A stretch of DNA of 64,000 bases from Tamarix chinensis (GCA_030549775.1 CM060171.1:139346859-139410858), one strand, 5' to 3'; positions 36,851 to 50,149 are shown, counted from the first letter of the stretch. Made by a program: numbers and translations. The notes: generated from the letters alone by a model not told the origin.

Positions 36851-38540
36851 AGTAGTCTATGGCAATAGCTTATTGGAAAGACTTGAACATAATATCTCAA
36901 CATTGAACAAATAACTTCTAATATATCAACATTCATTAGTAGACATTCAAGGAACTAGAACCAAATGCCAAAGCAAAATGCAAAATGACTATCCTTATCT
37001 TTCTTATTATTAGCCAATTGTAAGAGAAATCTTTAATCAATGGAAAGAGGCTAAGAAGTTTTCATAATTACAGCTAACATTGTGTAGGGAAATGAAAACA
37101 CAATGGCAATGAAAAAAGAGTGTTCAGGGTTCAAAGACTAGCTAGTTACCCATATTGTTAATGCTAAAGCATAAATTCAAGCACATAACTAAAACACAAG
37201 GCACACAAACACACACACATAGGCACATGAGTTATAAGTCCTCAAAGGTCAAAGTATTCAAGCAGCTATAATTGAAGACACATTTTCCTTTCTCTAAGTA
37301 AGGGTTGGGATCATTTTGTCCATGAAAACTGAGAATATATTATTATAACTTATGATTAATACAACTTATACAAGTACAATCAATTAGAAAGTTATTGGAT
37401 TATATGCCATAAATCCTACAAAGACATAAGATAATCAATATTGAAAAACATTTTTTCTCACAACAAAAAGGATTTGTGAAGGATGAATACATAGGCATAG
37501 TTTCCTTTCCTGCAAATGCATGAAGTCGTGAATCTGGCCATGTTCAGATTTTGTAGCTATTTTGTTTACTAGTTTCTAGAACAAGAGTTAACTTATTATG
37601 CATCGTATAGTTGTAAGTGTTCACAACAAAGGCATAATGGTATAGTGTCAAGGAAAAGAAAGAGAAGATTGAGGGGTATAAAAGCAATGGAAACATTATC
37701 AAAAAATTTAGGATAGCTATTACAAAAGATCAGACAAGATTGAGGGCATATCTGACTCCAATTGACCAAATTTATGTTAGATGATCAATCAAAATTGAAC
37801 AAAAATTATATAAAAACACATTCTACCAACTAACTTTCCTTATCAAAATATAAATTATGATCAAAAGTCCAAACTAAAAAATGGAAGTTCAGAGTTATAC
37901 CAATTGAGATCGAGAAGAAACAAGATCGTCATAGTTTGTATGCAAAAAGAAAGAGGACAACGGTTGAAGTGGTGGTGTGTGATGGTAATGATGGCTTGAT
38001 TGAGTTTCACTTGTGTTGTTCAGTGCTAGAGTTGGTATGCACTATAGTTGTGTGCTAACATCATCTATTGTTACCGAATTTTTATTATTGACGTATGATG
38101 GTGGTGCTTATGGTGGTGAAGTGGAATTGCATCGACCAATGGTTGTTAGAGTAGTGGTAGCAAGCGGTAAGGGAAAATGAAGGAAATGAGCTCGCTGGGT
38201 TAATGAGTAGAGCATTGGTTGAGGTCGGTGTTTTGTGGTGGTGCATTAAGGCTACTGTTGTTCTTTTTTTTTGTGCTACCAATGTTGGAGCCCATTGTCT
38301 AAATGGTTGAAGATGGTGGTGAGGAGGTTGAGGATTGTATTTCATTGGGGGGGGGTTGGTTGGAAAAGGAGAACGCCTGTTCTGTAACATTCTCTTAAGT
38401 TATTTTTTCAAAATATGTAACTCATAAAGAACATTTATTAAAATAAACACCAAACCTTTAGGATCACAAAATTCTAGGAAAATTATAAACATATTATTCT
38501 AACCCCCAAAACTGATAACTTTGTATTTAAAATATTGTTA
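36851..38540. other. Unassigned DNA, possibly continuation of the gypsy element
   Basis: No conserved domains recognised. A Pro/His-rich minus ORF (38085-38390) lies next to a G-rich run and may be a compositional artefact. Confidence 0.3.
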
Positions 38541-38753
38541 GTACATATTTTGAAGATAAACTCTGACCGTTAATTTTAACTCAAAGTATAATGTATTATG
38601 ATATAACAATATAATTATTATATTCATATTAAAAATTATTTTTATAATATTATATGTGTATAGATATAATTATCAAAATATATGAAAAGATATTAATGGT
38701 CAAATCTTATTATCAAAATAAGTAATGATGATCTTTTGAATATGGAGGAAGTA
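38541..38753. mobile_element. Stowaway-like MITE (weak)
   Basis: The reverse complement of the right end begins TACTTCCTCCATATTCAAAA, a typical Stowaway-like terminus. The left end TACATATTTTGAAGAT matches only partly. Sub-terminal inverted similarity (TTTGAAGATAA / TTCAAAAGATC) continues inward. Confidence 0.35.
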
Positions 38754-39604
38754 TACATTAGATCAAATTTTAAAAGAAAAAAACAAAGTAGAGAGCAAGA
38801 GACGAAGAAAGGAAGTTACATTGTGGAGGAGGAAACTTGTTGAAAGTAAACATGCTATAAAATGCTTTAGTAGTTTTTGTTTTCCTAATTCATACCATAT
38901 TATTTATTTGGGGGATTATCAAATAGTGTTCAATTAAATATGATCAAATAGTGGGATTTTCAAATATTACCCCATTAGATTCGACCAAATAAAAAGATTG
39001 TTAGAGATTGTCTTAAGAGAGACAAAAAAAAATTACTAATTATTTATTCCGTGAATTAAACCCAAAACCAAAATCGTTGCGGAAAGGTCATAGTTCCAAC
39101 CTGCTATTAGAGAAGATCAGGAGAATGGAAGTTAGTTTTGGAAGGAAAATTAAATAGTTAGTGGGGAGGACTATTTAGTTTTAATTTATAGTTTAATTTC
39201 ACTGTCAAGGGGTATATGACATTTCTCCTTCTTGGTTCAAGTGGGTACACAGAGGAACGAAGGAACACAGGAAAGGAGAAAACGGTGCACACTAAGTGTG
39301 GGTGGCTAGATCCGGACAGCACCCCTTAATTATAAGAGCACCTCAATAATGAAAGAAGACACAGCTGTATCGTAACGACAGACATCAAATTGACGCACAG
39401 CCGTTTTCAACATTATTCATGCCATGGAGTACCGCTGCGTAAGCCAGAGCCTTTCAGACTCCAAACTCCAAAGACAATGAGAGATAATTGCATTAATTTT
39501 GAGATATATATATAATTTTATTACTATTTTCTAACGTCTATTTGTTTAAATTATTTTTAAAAATAAAGTACAGACATTTTTTATTTTTATTTTTCGTCCC
39601 CTTC
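38754..39604. other. Intergenic DNA
   Basis: No gene or clear repeat recognised. Confidence 0.35.
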
Positions 39605-39925
39605 CTATGCGGCACTGATGCACGGGGACGTCAGTCAAGTGTCAATTTCCGTCCCGAAAACGTCCAGAAAATTTTTTCTTCTCCGAAAGTATTTTAGAAT
39701 CAAAATTTATATTAAAATTATTTAATTAATAAATAATTATTAATAAATAATTATTAATAATTAAAATTAAATAATATAAATAATAATTAAAATTTTTTTC
39801 TCTCTCTTAATTTTAATAAATTTAATCTATTTAATATATATATATATATAATTTTTTATTATTTTTTATTTTTAATTCTTTTTAAAATAACGTTTTAGCG
39901 TTTTAATCCGCGTTCGTCCGACACA
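39605..39925 (+). repeat. AT-rich dispersed repeat, copy 3, with GC-rich edge
   Basis: Contains TCTTAATTTTAATAAATTTA followed by ATCTATTTAATATATATATA. Its left edge CTGATGCACGGGGACG matches the terminal repeat of the hAT-like element at 40888-41203; the right edge (CGTTCGTCCGACACAG) matches poorly and no target duplication is seen. Confidence 0.4.
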
Positions 39926-40369
39926 GCTGAAGAGCAGTCATGAAATGACCCACCAGCACTGAATAAATACCCGTGCTTTAGGCTCACCAAACTTCACACC
40001 CAAGAAAAGAAATAAAATTACGTCGTTGTACGTACGTCTTTTAATTTGAAGCAATGATTGGCAGATTCCTCTGAACGCAGCTGCCTACTTCCACTAATAA
40101 TAATTACTCCTCGCATTGACTAATGAAAAAGACATTAGAAACGCGGGATTGCTAGCTTACTACTCTATCTTAGCAGATAAAGGCCCGGTCGACATATTAT
40201 TATATAGAGCGAGCTAGTAGCATAAATCAAATAAATAATTTGTATTGCATGCCTTGCCCCGTACCATATTCTTAAAGAGAATTAATTAATTAATTACTAA
40301 TAGCAATAGACAGTTGTCACAGAGGTACTGATTGCCAGCGAATTTCCCGTACCCAAAACCTCCTGAAAA
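39926..40369. other. Intergenic DNA
   Basis: Balanced composition, no gene recognised. Confidence 0.35.
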
Positions 40370-40600
40370 TATTTTTCTTTTATAATTTTTTTATAAAATT
40401 GGTATTAAAAATATTTAACTATTTTTTTTTTAAAATATTAATAATATATTAATTAATGTAGATACTAATTTTAAAGTTATTTTATTTTTATTTTTAAATT
40501 TCAATAAATTTAATCTATTTTATTACAATATAAATAATATATATATATATATAATAATTTTTTACATTTTCCTTAAAATTTTAAAAAATAATAATTATAT
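40370..40600 (+). repeat. AT-rich dispersed repeat, copy 4
   Basis: Carries TTTCAATAAATTTAATCTAT followed by a (TA)n tract, the same core as the copy at 39.7-39.9 kb and in the same orientation. Confidence 0.4.
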
Positions 40601-40887
40601 GGCTCCAACATTCAGTAAAATACTACCGATAAATCGGTCGGTGTTCAATAACTTATAATTTATTCGAAAATTATTTATTAAAAATTGTTATCTATATTAA
40701 TTATTTATTTTAAAATGTTTTTAAGTTAACTTTTAAAAAAAATAAATATTTATTTTTAATAAATAACTTTAAACATAACCATAAAAAGTACATGTAGCAG
40801 TATATGGAAAAATTAAAACTATGTCGTCTCATCTTGTCTGGTTCTGATATGATCAGTCATGTCATTGCGAGTCGTAATACATGACGC

Positions 40888-41203
40888 CAGTGTTGCACGG
40901 GGACGGGGACGGGGAAACGGGGACGGAACGAAACGCGGAAACGGCATTTTTAAAAAATCTAGGAAACGGGGACGGCAGGAAACGTCAAAAAAATATTAAT
41001 TAAATAATATTTTTTTAATAAAAATATTGATTAAATAATATTTTTTTAATAAAATATTAATTAAATAATATTTTTTTAATAAAAATATTAATTAAATAAT
41101 TTTAATATAATTTTTAATTAGGAAACGTTTCGAGGAGTTTCCGGGACGGGGACGTTTCCGGGACGGGGGGACGGCACCTGACTGCCGTCCCCGTGCATCA
41201 CAG
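40888..41203. mobile_element. Non-autonomous hAT-like element with perfect 8-bp target duplication
   Basis: The flank CATGACGC is repeated exactly at 40880-40887 and 41204-41211. The element starts CAGTGTTGCACGGGGACGG and the reverse complement of its end is CTGTGATGCACGGGGACGG, a 19-bp TIR with three mismatches. Sub-terminal GGGGACGG/GGAAACG strings occur on both arms. The core (about 40994-41105) is a tandem run of a roughly 31-bp ATTAAATAATATTTTTTTAAT unit. The 8-bp duplication fits hAT. There is no coding capacity. Confidence 0.85.
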
Positions 41204-42440
41204 CATGACGCAACCAATCCCCGCTCGTGTAATGATTATAGATATATATATATATATTACTTATTGGGTCCAGCTGATGCACTGGGCATTTTTTTGTTTT
41301 TGTTTCTTGATGCCATACTTCGTTTAGTTTTATTTCATAAAATAAATCATTTTATATAATAAATTAAGTATTTTTGTATAAGTATAAAAAGAGTTAAGTT
41401 ATTATTTTTTTAGACAAGTATTATTTATAATTTTAAATAATTTTATATAATAAAAAATGTATTTCAACGTATAAAATTACTCATTTTATTATATAAGATT
41501 ATTTTCTTCATCATATAAAATTATTTTTAAATTTATGTAAAACTATAAATAATGCATATCTAAAAAACTAATAAGTCCAAAATTTTAAAATTTATATATT
41601 TTATTATATAAATTTGAATGTACCATATCAGAAAAATGATTTGGTGTACCGAATATATCCTACTAATTTCTTGTGGGGGATCATATTGCACGCTAAATGC
41701 TAGCTGTACTGTGCGTGCAAGCTATGAGTCAAAACCAGTGGACCTCATCTAGCAAATTTTGGCTATATATATATATATAGTCATAATATCCTTGGCTCTC
41801 AATCGCTAGTGGTCAAGAAAAAACGTAATAATAGCTTCGGCCGGGTGCCTCCATCATGCAACAAACTCTCCTTTTAGTCTTGTCTAGTATAACAAAACAA
41901 AGAATGCCCTTCTCTTCTTAATTGTCACAATCGGAATCCGGCCTAGTATGTGGACCCTTCTTGGCACAAGAAACCTAATTTGGATTCAATAATTACAGTG
42001 TCACAAGTCCAACCATGAATTATTAGGCATACGGACACACCTAACTTTATCTTACCATATATTTATAGGATAATCGTTGTGAAATTAAAGTACAAAGGTA
42101 GGACTATAAGTGGAGTGATATTATGTGTCAATTTTTACATGTCCCTTTAGTTTGAAGGCTTTTTTGTTGTTAACTATCATTATATATGCCCTTTGTAATT
42201 ATTTTTGAATGAGTGATAACATCATTTAATGTAACTTCAACGGGGATCAAATTTAAGATTTTTGATTTTACGATGGTGTACTAGTCTGTGACTATTAATG
42301 GGGTACTATAAATGGGGTACTAGTAGTGGACAATAGTGTACTAGTCTGTGACGGTGAAGGACGACTACCAATGGAATGTGATGAAGATTCACTGGTAATA
42401 TGCGTCCTTAATCCTTTCTTAATCCTCGTCGATAACCAAT
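41204..42440. other. Intergenic DNA
   Basis: AT-rich with (TA)n at 41241-41256 and 41764-41779. Two copies of GTGTACTAGTCTGTGAC lie at about 42276 and 42335. No gene recognised. Confidence 0.35.
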
Positions 42441-42759
42441 AACCCATCTACTATCCCGGTCTCATTGATCATCGATAGGTCTATAGAACTAGTGAAGAGA
42501 CCCTTAGTCGACCTAATTCCATCTCCCCGTAGTGCTACTTGAGTTTCATCACGTAGCCTCACCATCTCATCCTACAATATCCAACTTTTATCGATGCTTA
42601 TTCTATCAATATGAAATATAATTTAAGAATGATTAACTATACAATATTGCTTACATGAAGAGAATTTATTTATGTACTCCGATACAAAGTACAAATACTA
42701 TTAGCCTTAATTAACTATTAAAGAATAACAATCATATATCAAAAATATACTATTACTCC

Positions 42760-43245
42760 AAATAGGGTTCCTTATCAAATGCCCTTGATCACCCATTTAT
42801 TCAACTCATCTCGTAGAATCCTATACTCTATCTCTTCTTCAAAAGAATATACATTTGCCTTATAGGAGCCACTAAGATAATCAGGTTATGCACTCACTAG
42901 TATCTAATGTCAAGATCTCTACTCGTCATTAATGACTTTCAAGTCCCTTGCTACTTGGTCACAGTGTCTCATAAATCATCCACCATTAGCAATCCTAGGG
43001 CGTGGAACATTAGTGACAAATAAATCCATATATCTTTTTCTTGTAGCTTTCCATGGATAAATTTGTGCAAGGTCGGTAAAAGATAATATGAACTGAACTT
43101 AAATGATTCCAAATATAATCTCCCCCACCATATGATATAGCGCATCACGTACCAACCGACATGTTTTCTAATATCCCCACCCAGAGACATACTATAGTAG
43201 TACAAATGATACTCGTCAAATAAACGGTGCATTCTAACCCTACAA
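42760..43245 (-). pseudogene. Unrecognised protein-like repeat, copy 1
   Basis: A minus frame (87 codons, 43232-42969) reads MHRLFDEYHLYYYSMSLGGD, then IRKHVGWYVM, LYLESFKFSSYYLLPTLHKF and DIWIYLSLMFHALGLLMVDD. After the stop, similar coding-like sequence continues (ANVYSFEEEIEYRILRDELN). A related, more decayed sequence lies at 63650-64000 in the same orientation (LPYGDIRRYIVLLHE ... MERGVCMEPYVFNSYHLL). Two diverged copies that keep protein-level similarity suggest a repeat that once coded. I do not recognise the family. Its position beside CACTA transposase DNA raises the possibility of a CACTA accessory ORF, which is inference only. Confidence 0.45.
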
Positions 43246-43257
43246 AAGGAAAATTTG

Positions 43258-43701
43258 GTTAATAAATAATACTTAATCTAAGGTCAAAATTAATTTATTA
43301 GCTCAAAGTATTGTTATGTTATAAATCTACATGCTGGTTATTTATAAGGTCAAAATAATACTCATGTCATTATCACAACTATATATGGATTATTCTACAT
43401 ATTTAATAATCAATTATTTAAGGGTAATAATATTTCATTATTTTAAAATTTTATTACCTAAATAATACTTTATCTAAGGTTAAAACTAATTTATCGACTC
43501 AAAGTATTGTTATGTTATTACTCTATGTAATGGTTAATAATATTATTTCTAAAGCTATTAATAATTTTTATTATAATTATTATACCTTGTTAATAATAAT
43601 TGATTTGATGAAAAAAATATTATCTTAATTTCAAGTATTATAATCTATTAATTTACCTTGTTTAATAAGGTGTTATATCTTTATATTTTTTAGATAAATC
43701 A
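43258..43701. repeat. Tandem array of about 357 bp, left part
   Basis: Contains AATCAATTATTTAAGGGTAAT, CTCAAAGTATTGTTATGTTAT and TTAATAAGGTGTTATATCTT, which recur at 53084-53920. The array is cut here by the long LTR-like unit. Confidence 0.7.
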
Positions 43702-43999
43702 TAAAATGCCCCAAAACCCTAATTTTGAGAGTTATAACAAATTAAGGATTTATTAGGAAAATTAATTAAATAAATTATTTTATTAAAATAAGAGGGATTA
43801 ATTAAGGAAAAATCAAGAGGAATTTTATAAATAATTTAATTTAAAAAAAAACTAGGGTGTTTTGCTAATAAAAATTGGATTTAGGAAAAATCCTTTGAAA
43901 AATCCTAAATTAACCTAAAAAGAGAATTTAATTATTATTTTATTAAAATATTATTATTTTAAAATATCCCAAAATACTAAAATATTTTAAATACTCCAA

Positions 44000-45130
44000 C
44001 TCACCTATTTTTCTTTTTTCCTTTTCCTCTTTTCTTTTATTTTCTTCTTTTCCCCTCCCTTATCCTTTTTCTTTTTATTCTCCCCTGACCCAACCCAGCC
44101 CAGTCCTTGTGGCTCAAAACCCCCCTCTCCCTTCCTCCTACGCAGCCCAAGGCCCGCGCCGCACCATCCTTCCCCAACCCAATCCGATCCTCCCCTCCTT
44201 TCCTTTCTTTTTTCTTAGACCGCCGTTTTGCCGCCCCTTTTTTCTTTCTTTCTCCCCCGACTCTCTCTCTCTCTCCTGATGTCCGATCTTTCCACTTCCT
44301 AGCGTAGGCACGCGGCCTCTGCACCATCGCACGCCAGCCAGCCACCCCTACCCCCTTCCCTGACACACCCTCTTTCTCCTCTACCAAATCCCAACGTCTC
44401 TCTCTCCTCACACGTGGCTCTATCTCCTCTCCGTTTCCCCTTCTTGAGCAGCCTGACTTGCAATTTTTGCAGGCCTTCTCCGACCATTGGGCCGCCAGCC
44501 GGCAACCTACACGCCTGTCGCTGACCTTCCCCCTTCCCCCTCATCCTTAGCCTATAAATACCCTCATCCACCCCATTCAATCTTTTTTTTTCTCAACATA
44601 GAAATCCACTCCATTATGCACTGCCGCTTGTTCAACCACTTGTTGCTCCGCCACCCAAACCACCCCTGCACCACCCTTCACCAAGCTGCACCCCTCACCA
44701 CCCTCAAATCTACCTGCACAAGCCTCCTCGGCTGTGCAAAGTTGGCTACTTGACCAACCTTAACCCAACCACCGTCGCCTTTGCGTTGTTGTCCACCGCC
44801 ACTCCCTCCACAACCACCACCCCTTATACCCCCAAAACCACCAGCAGACCTTCCCCTACCTCCCTCTCCTCCTCACTTCCTCCCTTTCCACCACCCTCGG
44901 CCACCACACCACCACCGCCTGCGCTGCCATTTTTAACTGCACCACCACCACGATTCCAACCCTCTCAGCCTGGGCAACCTCCACCACCTTAAATCCCCCT
45001 CTCATTCCCCCTCTCCTACCCTAAACACTTAACTTTTCCCCTTTTCTCCCTCTTTCCCCACCGCCAACGCCGCCGCCATGCGCCGCTACTGGTCACCTCC
45101 AACCCTAAGTGGTACCCTAACCCCTCTCAA
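44000..45130 (+). other. C-rich block of the outer LTR-like unit
   Basis: CT-rich leader followed by CCACC-rich DNA giving Pro/Thr/Ser-rich ORFs on plus and Arg/Gly-rich ORFs on minus. All frames are open because of the composition, so none is taken as a gene. It corresponds in position to the shorter block at 47.2-47.6 kb of the inner unit. Confidence 0.5.
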
Positions 45131-47159
45131 TCCTTAAACCCTAATTTTGCACAAGCTATATCCATTTTACTTGTATTTATATTTTTATTATTATGTTATT
45201 ATGTTATTATTATTATTCATATTTATTATTTATCATATTTATTATTATTTACAACTTGGGGATATTAATTTTATTACTATTATTAAGGGGGTCGAAACCC
45301 TATTTTATTATTATTTTGATTTTCATTATTATTAGTATTATTAATAATAATGCTAACTTTGGCATATTTTTAGTCTTAACCTTAATAATACTAGGGTTTC
45401 TATTACCATGACTATTAGTATTATTATGATTACCAATATCATTTTTTTACTACAACTAGTATTAGTACCTTTATTAGAAGAAATAAAGCTATTAACTTTA
45501 ATGATATAAATATGGCTATAAATATTAACATAAACCTATTTTGACTAGTAATACTCTAGTAGGCTAACTCGAGAATTTAAAACTCTATTTTCACTTGTAA
45601 AGTTTCTTTTAGTAATTGTAACCCTAATATAAGAATAAAGTAGGAAATAATGAGTATTTTTTGTAGGAGGAAAATTAATCCTTAGTTTTTCCTCTTGTAG
45701 GTGAAACCAATGTAAACCCTAAGGAGGCGTAGGAGCGTGCTCCAAGACTGGTGACGTTTTAGATAAGGATGTAGCTAAGACCCTATGTGTGTTATGTGCC
45801 TTGTATGCCTTGTATGTTATGTACCATGATATGTTATGTATCTTATGATTATCATGATAACTTTTTATGTGTAGCGCAGCTTGGAGTTGAAGTATGCTTA
45901 TATGTTCTCTTATGGCATGTGTATAATATGTATATGCTATGATTATGATGTGATGTGATGTGGCCCTTTAGGACATGCATGCTAGGGTATTTAATGTTAT
46001 GACATGGGTGAAAGGATGAAAAAGGAAAATGGAAAAGTAAGTTGACTAAGGAATGTAGGATTGGCCTGAATATCCCATGATCCACGAGAGGGAAAAATAA
46101 AGGGGGACTATGAATAAAATAAAAGAGCGGGTGAACTTTGCTTGGGAGAATCTAGGGTTAGCATGGGAATTCTATGTTTTTGCATGAAAACTTTGAGGGT
46201 TTGCTTAGGGTGCATGGAGTATGTATGGGGATGAGCTTTACGTATGAAAATTTTCCTTGGGGTGTAAGGAAGGTAAGGGAAGAGTTGTTTGGGTGATTGA
46301 AGGCTTCAAGTGAAAAATAGTACGTGGGTTAGTATAAGGGTGTGCAGGTGTAATACCCCGTATTTTTAAAATCTAGATTTATTAAGTTTAATGATTTTAT
46401 TAATGTAATTTGATGTAAACAATTAATTATTTTAATTTCGATTCGTTTTATGGATTTATCGATGATTCGAATTCATATTTGAATTTAATTAATCGTTGTC
46501 GTTGCGAACCATTCTAGATAAATTCGTTCACGACAATGATTTTATTATATTCTTATGAATTCGATTTTCGGTTAAAAATATATACTCCCGTTCTTTCTCG
46601 TATTTTGATTTTTAATATTTTAGATTCGTTTTCGATTTTAACTTTGTCGTGTGATTACGACTTTATTTTGGAGTTATATTTCATTGACGAAATATATTAT
46701 TTAAGTTATAGAATTTTTGTTTAAATAGTTAAATTTATTTTTTAATTTTATCCATAGAAAATATTTCCGAATTTAAATTTATTTATTTTCGGAAATCGTT
46801 AATATTTTAGGAAATTATTTATGAATTTCTTTCCGAATTAACCTTATTCTGTTTTACACTTATTGATTACGAAAAATTGATTTTGGAAATTATTTAAACT
46901 AGTCTCGGTTTATTAGAATAGGATTTAAATATTTTCTTATTTTTTTTAAATAATTTTTTGAGGTCTTATAATATATTTCCATAAATAATATAATTTTTTA
47001 TGTTCGTTGGTAAATTCTTCCGAAAATGTTTCCGAAATTCTTTATGTAGCTTTTTATTTATTTCAAGCGTTTAGATCGTTTTGAAATAATTTTCGTTTAA
47101 TAAATTTTAGATAAAATCTTCCAATAATAATTTATAAATAATCATATTTTATTTTAGGT

Positions 47160-47570
47160 ATATTTGTATTTGTATTTGTAAAAAAAAAAACCACCCAGTC
47201 GAACCGACCCCCCCTCTCCCTCTTCCTTTTTCTCTTCTCTTCTCTTCTTTCTCTTCCCTCTGCTGCCCCAACCCCTGTCCCTGTTCGCAGCCCCAAACCC
47301 TAGCCGCCTCTTCTCCCCAGCTCCTGCGTCCTCCTTGCTTCGCCCCGCCGGTCGACCTCCAACCACCGTCCACCACTGTCGACGCAGCAACAGCAGTTGA
47401 AGCCGCACACCAGCAGCCGCAGCAGCTGTCGAAGCAGCCAACCCCAGCAGCCACGCACAGCAGCAGCGACGACGAGCCGGCGTCCGACCATGGTGAGCTC
47501 GGGCGACCACCGTCGAGCCACCCCCATCCCCCAACGAAGCTTCCCCAGCCTTCCTTTGCCCTGATTTGTC
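47160..47570 (+). other. CT-rich to GC-rich block of the inner LTR-like unit
   Basis: A polyA-like run and TCTTCTCTTC tract lead into a GC-rich stretch with CAGCAGC motifs. The ORFs here run through low-complexity sequence and are not accepted as genes. It could be the promoter/leader part of the LTR, which is inference. Confidence 0.35.
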
Positions 47571-47649
47571 GGTTTTTAATTGGTATAAATTTCTGAAAAC
47601 CCTAACACCGATTTGATTTAATTGAGTATGATTTAGCTTGTGATAAGCT

Positions 47650-48850
47650 AAATTAATTGTTTGATAATGTATATATGTGCTGTGAGATTGTTTTGGATAA
47701 GTTAATTGTATGGTTATGTTGAGATTTTGGAAAATTTGGATTTTGGTCGGGTTATGCCCAAATTTTTCGGATTCGTCCGATTTGGCGATTTCGGGTAAAT
47801 TGATTATACAATATGTTTTAAAATGTATCCAATTTCATTTTGGAACCGTTAATTTGAGAAATTTATGCAGGTTTTATCGAAATTTGATTCCTAGGTCGAA
47901 TTTCGGGTGTAATGGAATTGGGTCGTATAATTGAGCCGTTCCGCTCAATTGATTTTATAATATCGTTTAAAATGTATTTAATTTTATATTGGAAGTGTTG
48001 ATTTGGGAAAATTGTGCGTAATTGATCGGAATTGGATTTTTAGGTCAAAACTCCCGTGGGTTTAAATTGGATTTTGTAATCGGGTTATTTTATTCAATTG
48101 ACTGTATAAATTACATTAGAATATGTTAAATTACATTTCCGAACCGTCAATTTATATATTTTAGCAAGAATTGATCGGATTTGCGTTCCGGACCCAAAAA
48201 CCCTAATTGTGTTAAATTGAGTATTTCTTTTATTGGTTTTGATCAATTGATTATTTGATATGTTATAAAATGTGTTTAATTGCATTTCTAAACATTCGAT
48301 TTGATTAAATTAATAGAATTCAACCGAATTGCATTTTCGGGCCTAAAACCCTAGATTTCAAGTGAGATTATAAAATTGGTTATTTGTATAGTTGTTTTTC
48401 TAAAATTAAATTATAGAAGTAGTTGTAATGATCCTAATTGTATTCTAATACCTTTAATTTGAATTAATTAATTTGAATTACCCGAGTTTGTGTTGTGGGT
48501 TTTAAAACCCTAATTTTGAAAATGGATAGTCTTAAATTGGTTACTAGGAAGATTGTTTTGTTGAAATTAATTATCTAGATTTATCTAAAATTAGTTTAAT
48601 TGTGTTTTAAAACTATCAATTTGAGGTAATCGAAGTGATTTGGTCGATTCATAGTTTAGGGATTAAAAACCCTAATCTTCGGGGATTATTTTATAAAATT
48701 GATTTTTGCTATGCGTCTTTTATCTAATCGATTCCTGTCTTTAGGTTTTAAATCATTTAAATTATGTTTTAATCTAATTGATTTGGATTCGGTTCTATGT
48801 AGATGGTTGGTTTACCTATTTGGTTGTAAAACCTAATGAATAAGTTATTT
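47650..48850 (+). repeat. Tandem array of about 149 bp inside the inner LTR-like unit
   Basis: Motif ATTGATTATAYAATATGTTT and its variants start near 47652, 47799, 47948, 48098, 48246, 48376, 48536 and 48698. The spacing is 147-150 for the first five and 130-162 for the rest. Each unit also carries AATTTGAATTYGGAACCGT-like and TTYGGGYCTAAAACCCTA-like segments. Confidence 0.75.
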
Positions 48851-50149
48851 TCGATAAATTAACTTATGGTCGATTATTCTTTCTCGGTCTTTCCAAATTA
48901 ATTTGAAATGTCCCAAGTGGTATTTGTATTAATCCATTTTGATTTATATTTAATCTTAAATCTTAATATAGCCATGCTTTTAAGTTCTAAGTTTTGGACA
49001 CGTTTTCCAAAAAAGATCGTTTGTATTCGTTTGCGTTTATTTAACTATAATATGTGAATTGTTAATTGATAAGATAGTTTCTGACCTAGTTCCAATTTTT
49101 ATCGGCGATCTAGGAAAGCTTTATTGTGGATCCACGAGCTAGTGATCTCTCTCTCCCTCTTATCTCGCTTAGCTAGCTTCAGATCTAGGTAAGTTTCTAC
49201 TTACCTCCACTTATAGGTGTTTCGTAAGGGCCTAGCTAAGGCCGCTTGTGTGATATGTGATCTACTTGCCTTGGATGCTTCGTATATACATACCATGTCC
49301 TGTTGTGTATCACATGTTTGTCCTTAACGCATTTTATGCGTAGCAGAGCTTGGAGTTAAGGTATGTGGTATGTGTTTTCTTATGACATGAATGCGATATT
49401 CGTATGTGGTGATTATAATGTGTTGTGACATGATGTGACCCTCTAGGACATGCATGCTAGGGTGATTATTATTATGACATGGAGATGAAAGGACAAAAAG
49501 AAATAAATGGGAAGTGAGTTGCTAAAAGGGAGTATAAGGGACCCGATTAGGGTTTTGGGAAGAATTAGTAATTTGGAAGAGGCGAAAGTAAAAATGATCA
49601 AGGGTGAGTGAGGTGCGGGTTGAGAGTGAGAGTTTATGTTATAAGGAATGATTATGGGTGTTTTGGGAGAGAAGAAATATGGGGTTAAAAGGAGAGGTTA
49701 CTTGTGGGGGAAGAAAGGTGCTAGGGTTGAAGTGGCCAACTAGGGTTTTTCGGTCATATGTGAAATCGAGAGGTAAAGCGATATGATTTGGGATTGGATC
49801 TAAATGAGATGAGGTGTGGGACGATAAATGGAGTAATGGTAGTGTAAGTGAGAGAAAGTTGGGCCACCTAGGTCCAATTAGGGGTTTCCAAGGGAAAACC
49901 CTAGAGGGAGATAGCATATGGAGTGGATGTCACGAGGTGTTGGGCCTTAACCCACACCCTTAGGAGTTGGTTTTCATTATGTGTAAGCGTAAAAGAGAAT
50001 GGATATCGAGGTGTGATAAGGGGCGCAAGAGTCCCAAGATATGGGACGGGGCCCTCCTGGGAGAACAAGTGTGGATAGTTAGTCGTGCATGTCAAGGGTA
50101 AAATACTTTCAAATAAGATATGTTAAGACACTAATTACTTAAAGAGGAA

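Noticed and set aside
44037..44992. Arg/Gly-rich minus ORFs and Pro/Thr-rich plus ORFs
   Set aside because: They lie in the C-rich block of an LTR-like unit and arise from composition on both strands.
47149..47534. ORFs of up to 126 codons on minus
   Set aside because: Same reason: CT/GC-rich LTR block, all frames open, no domain.
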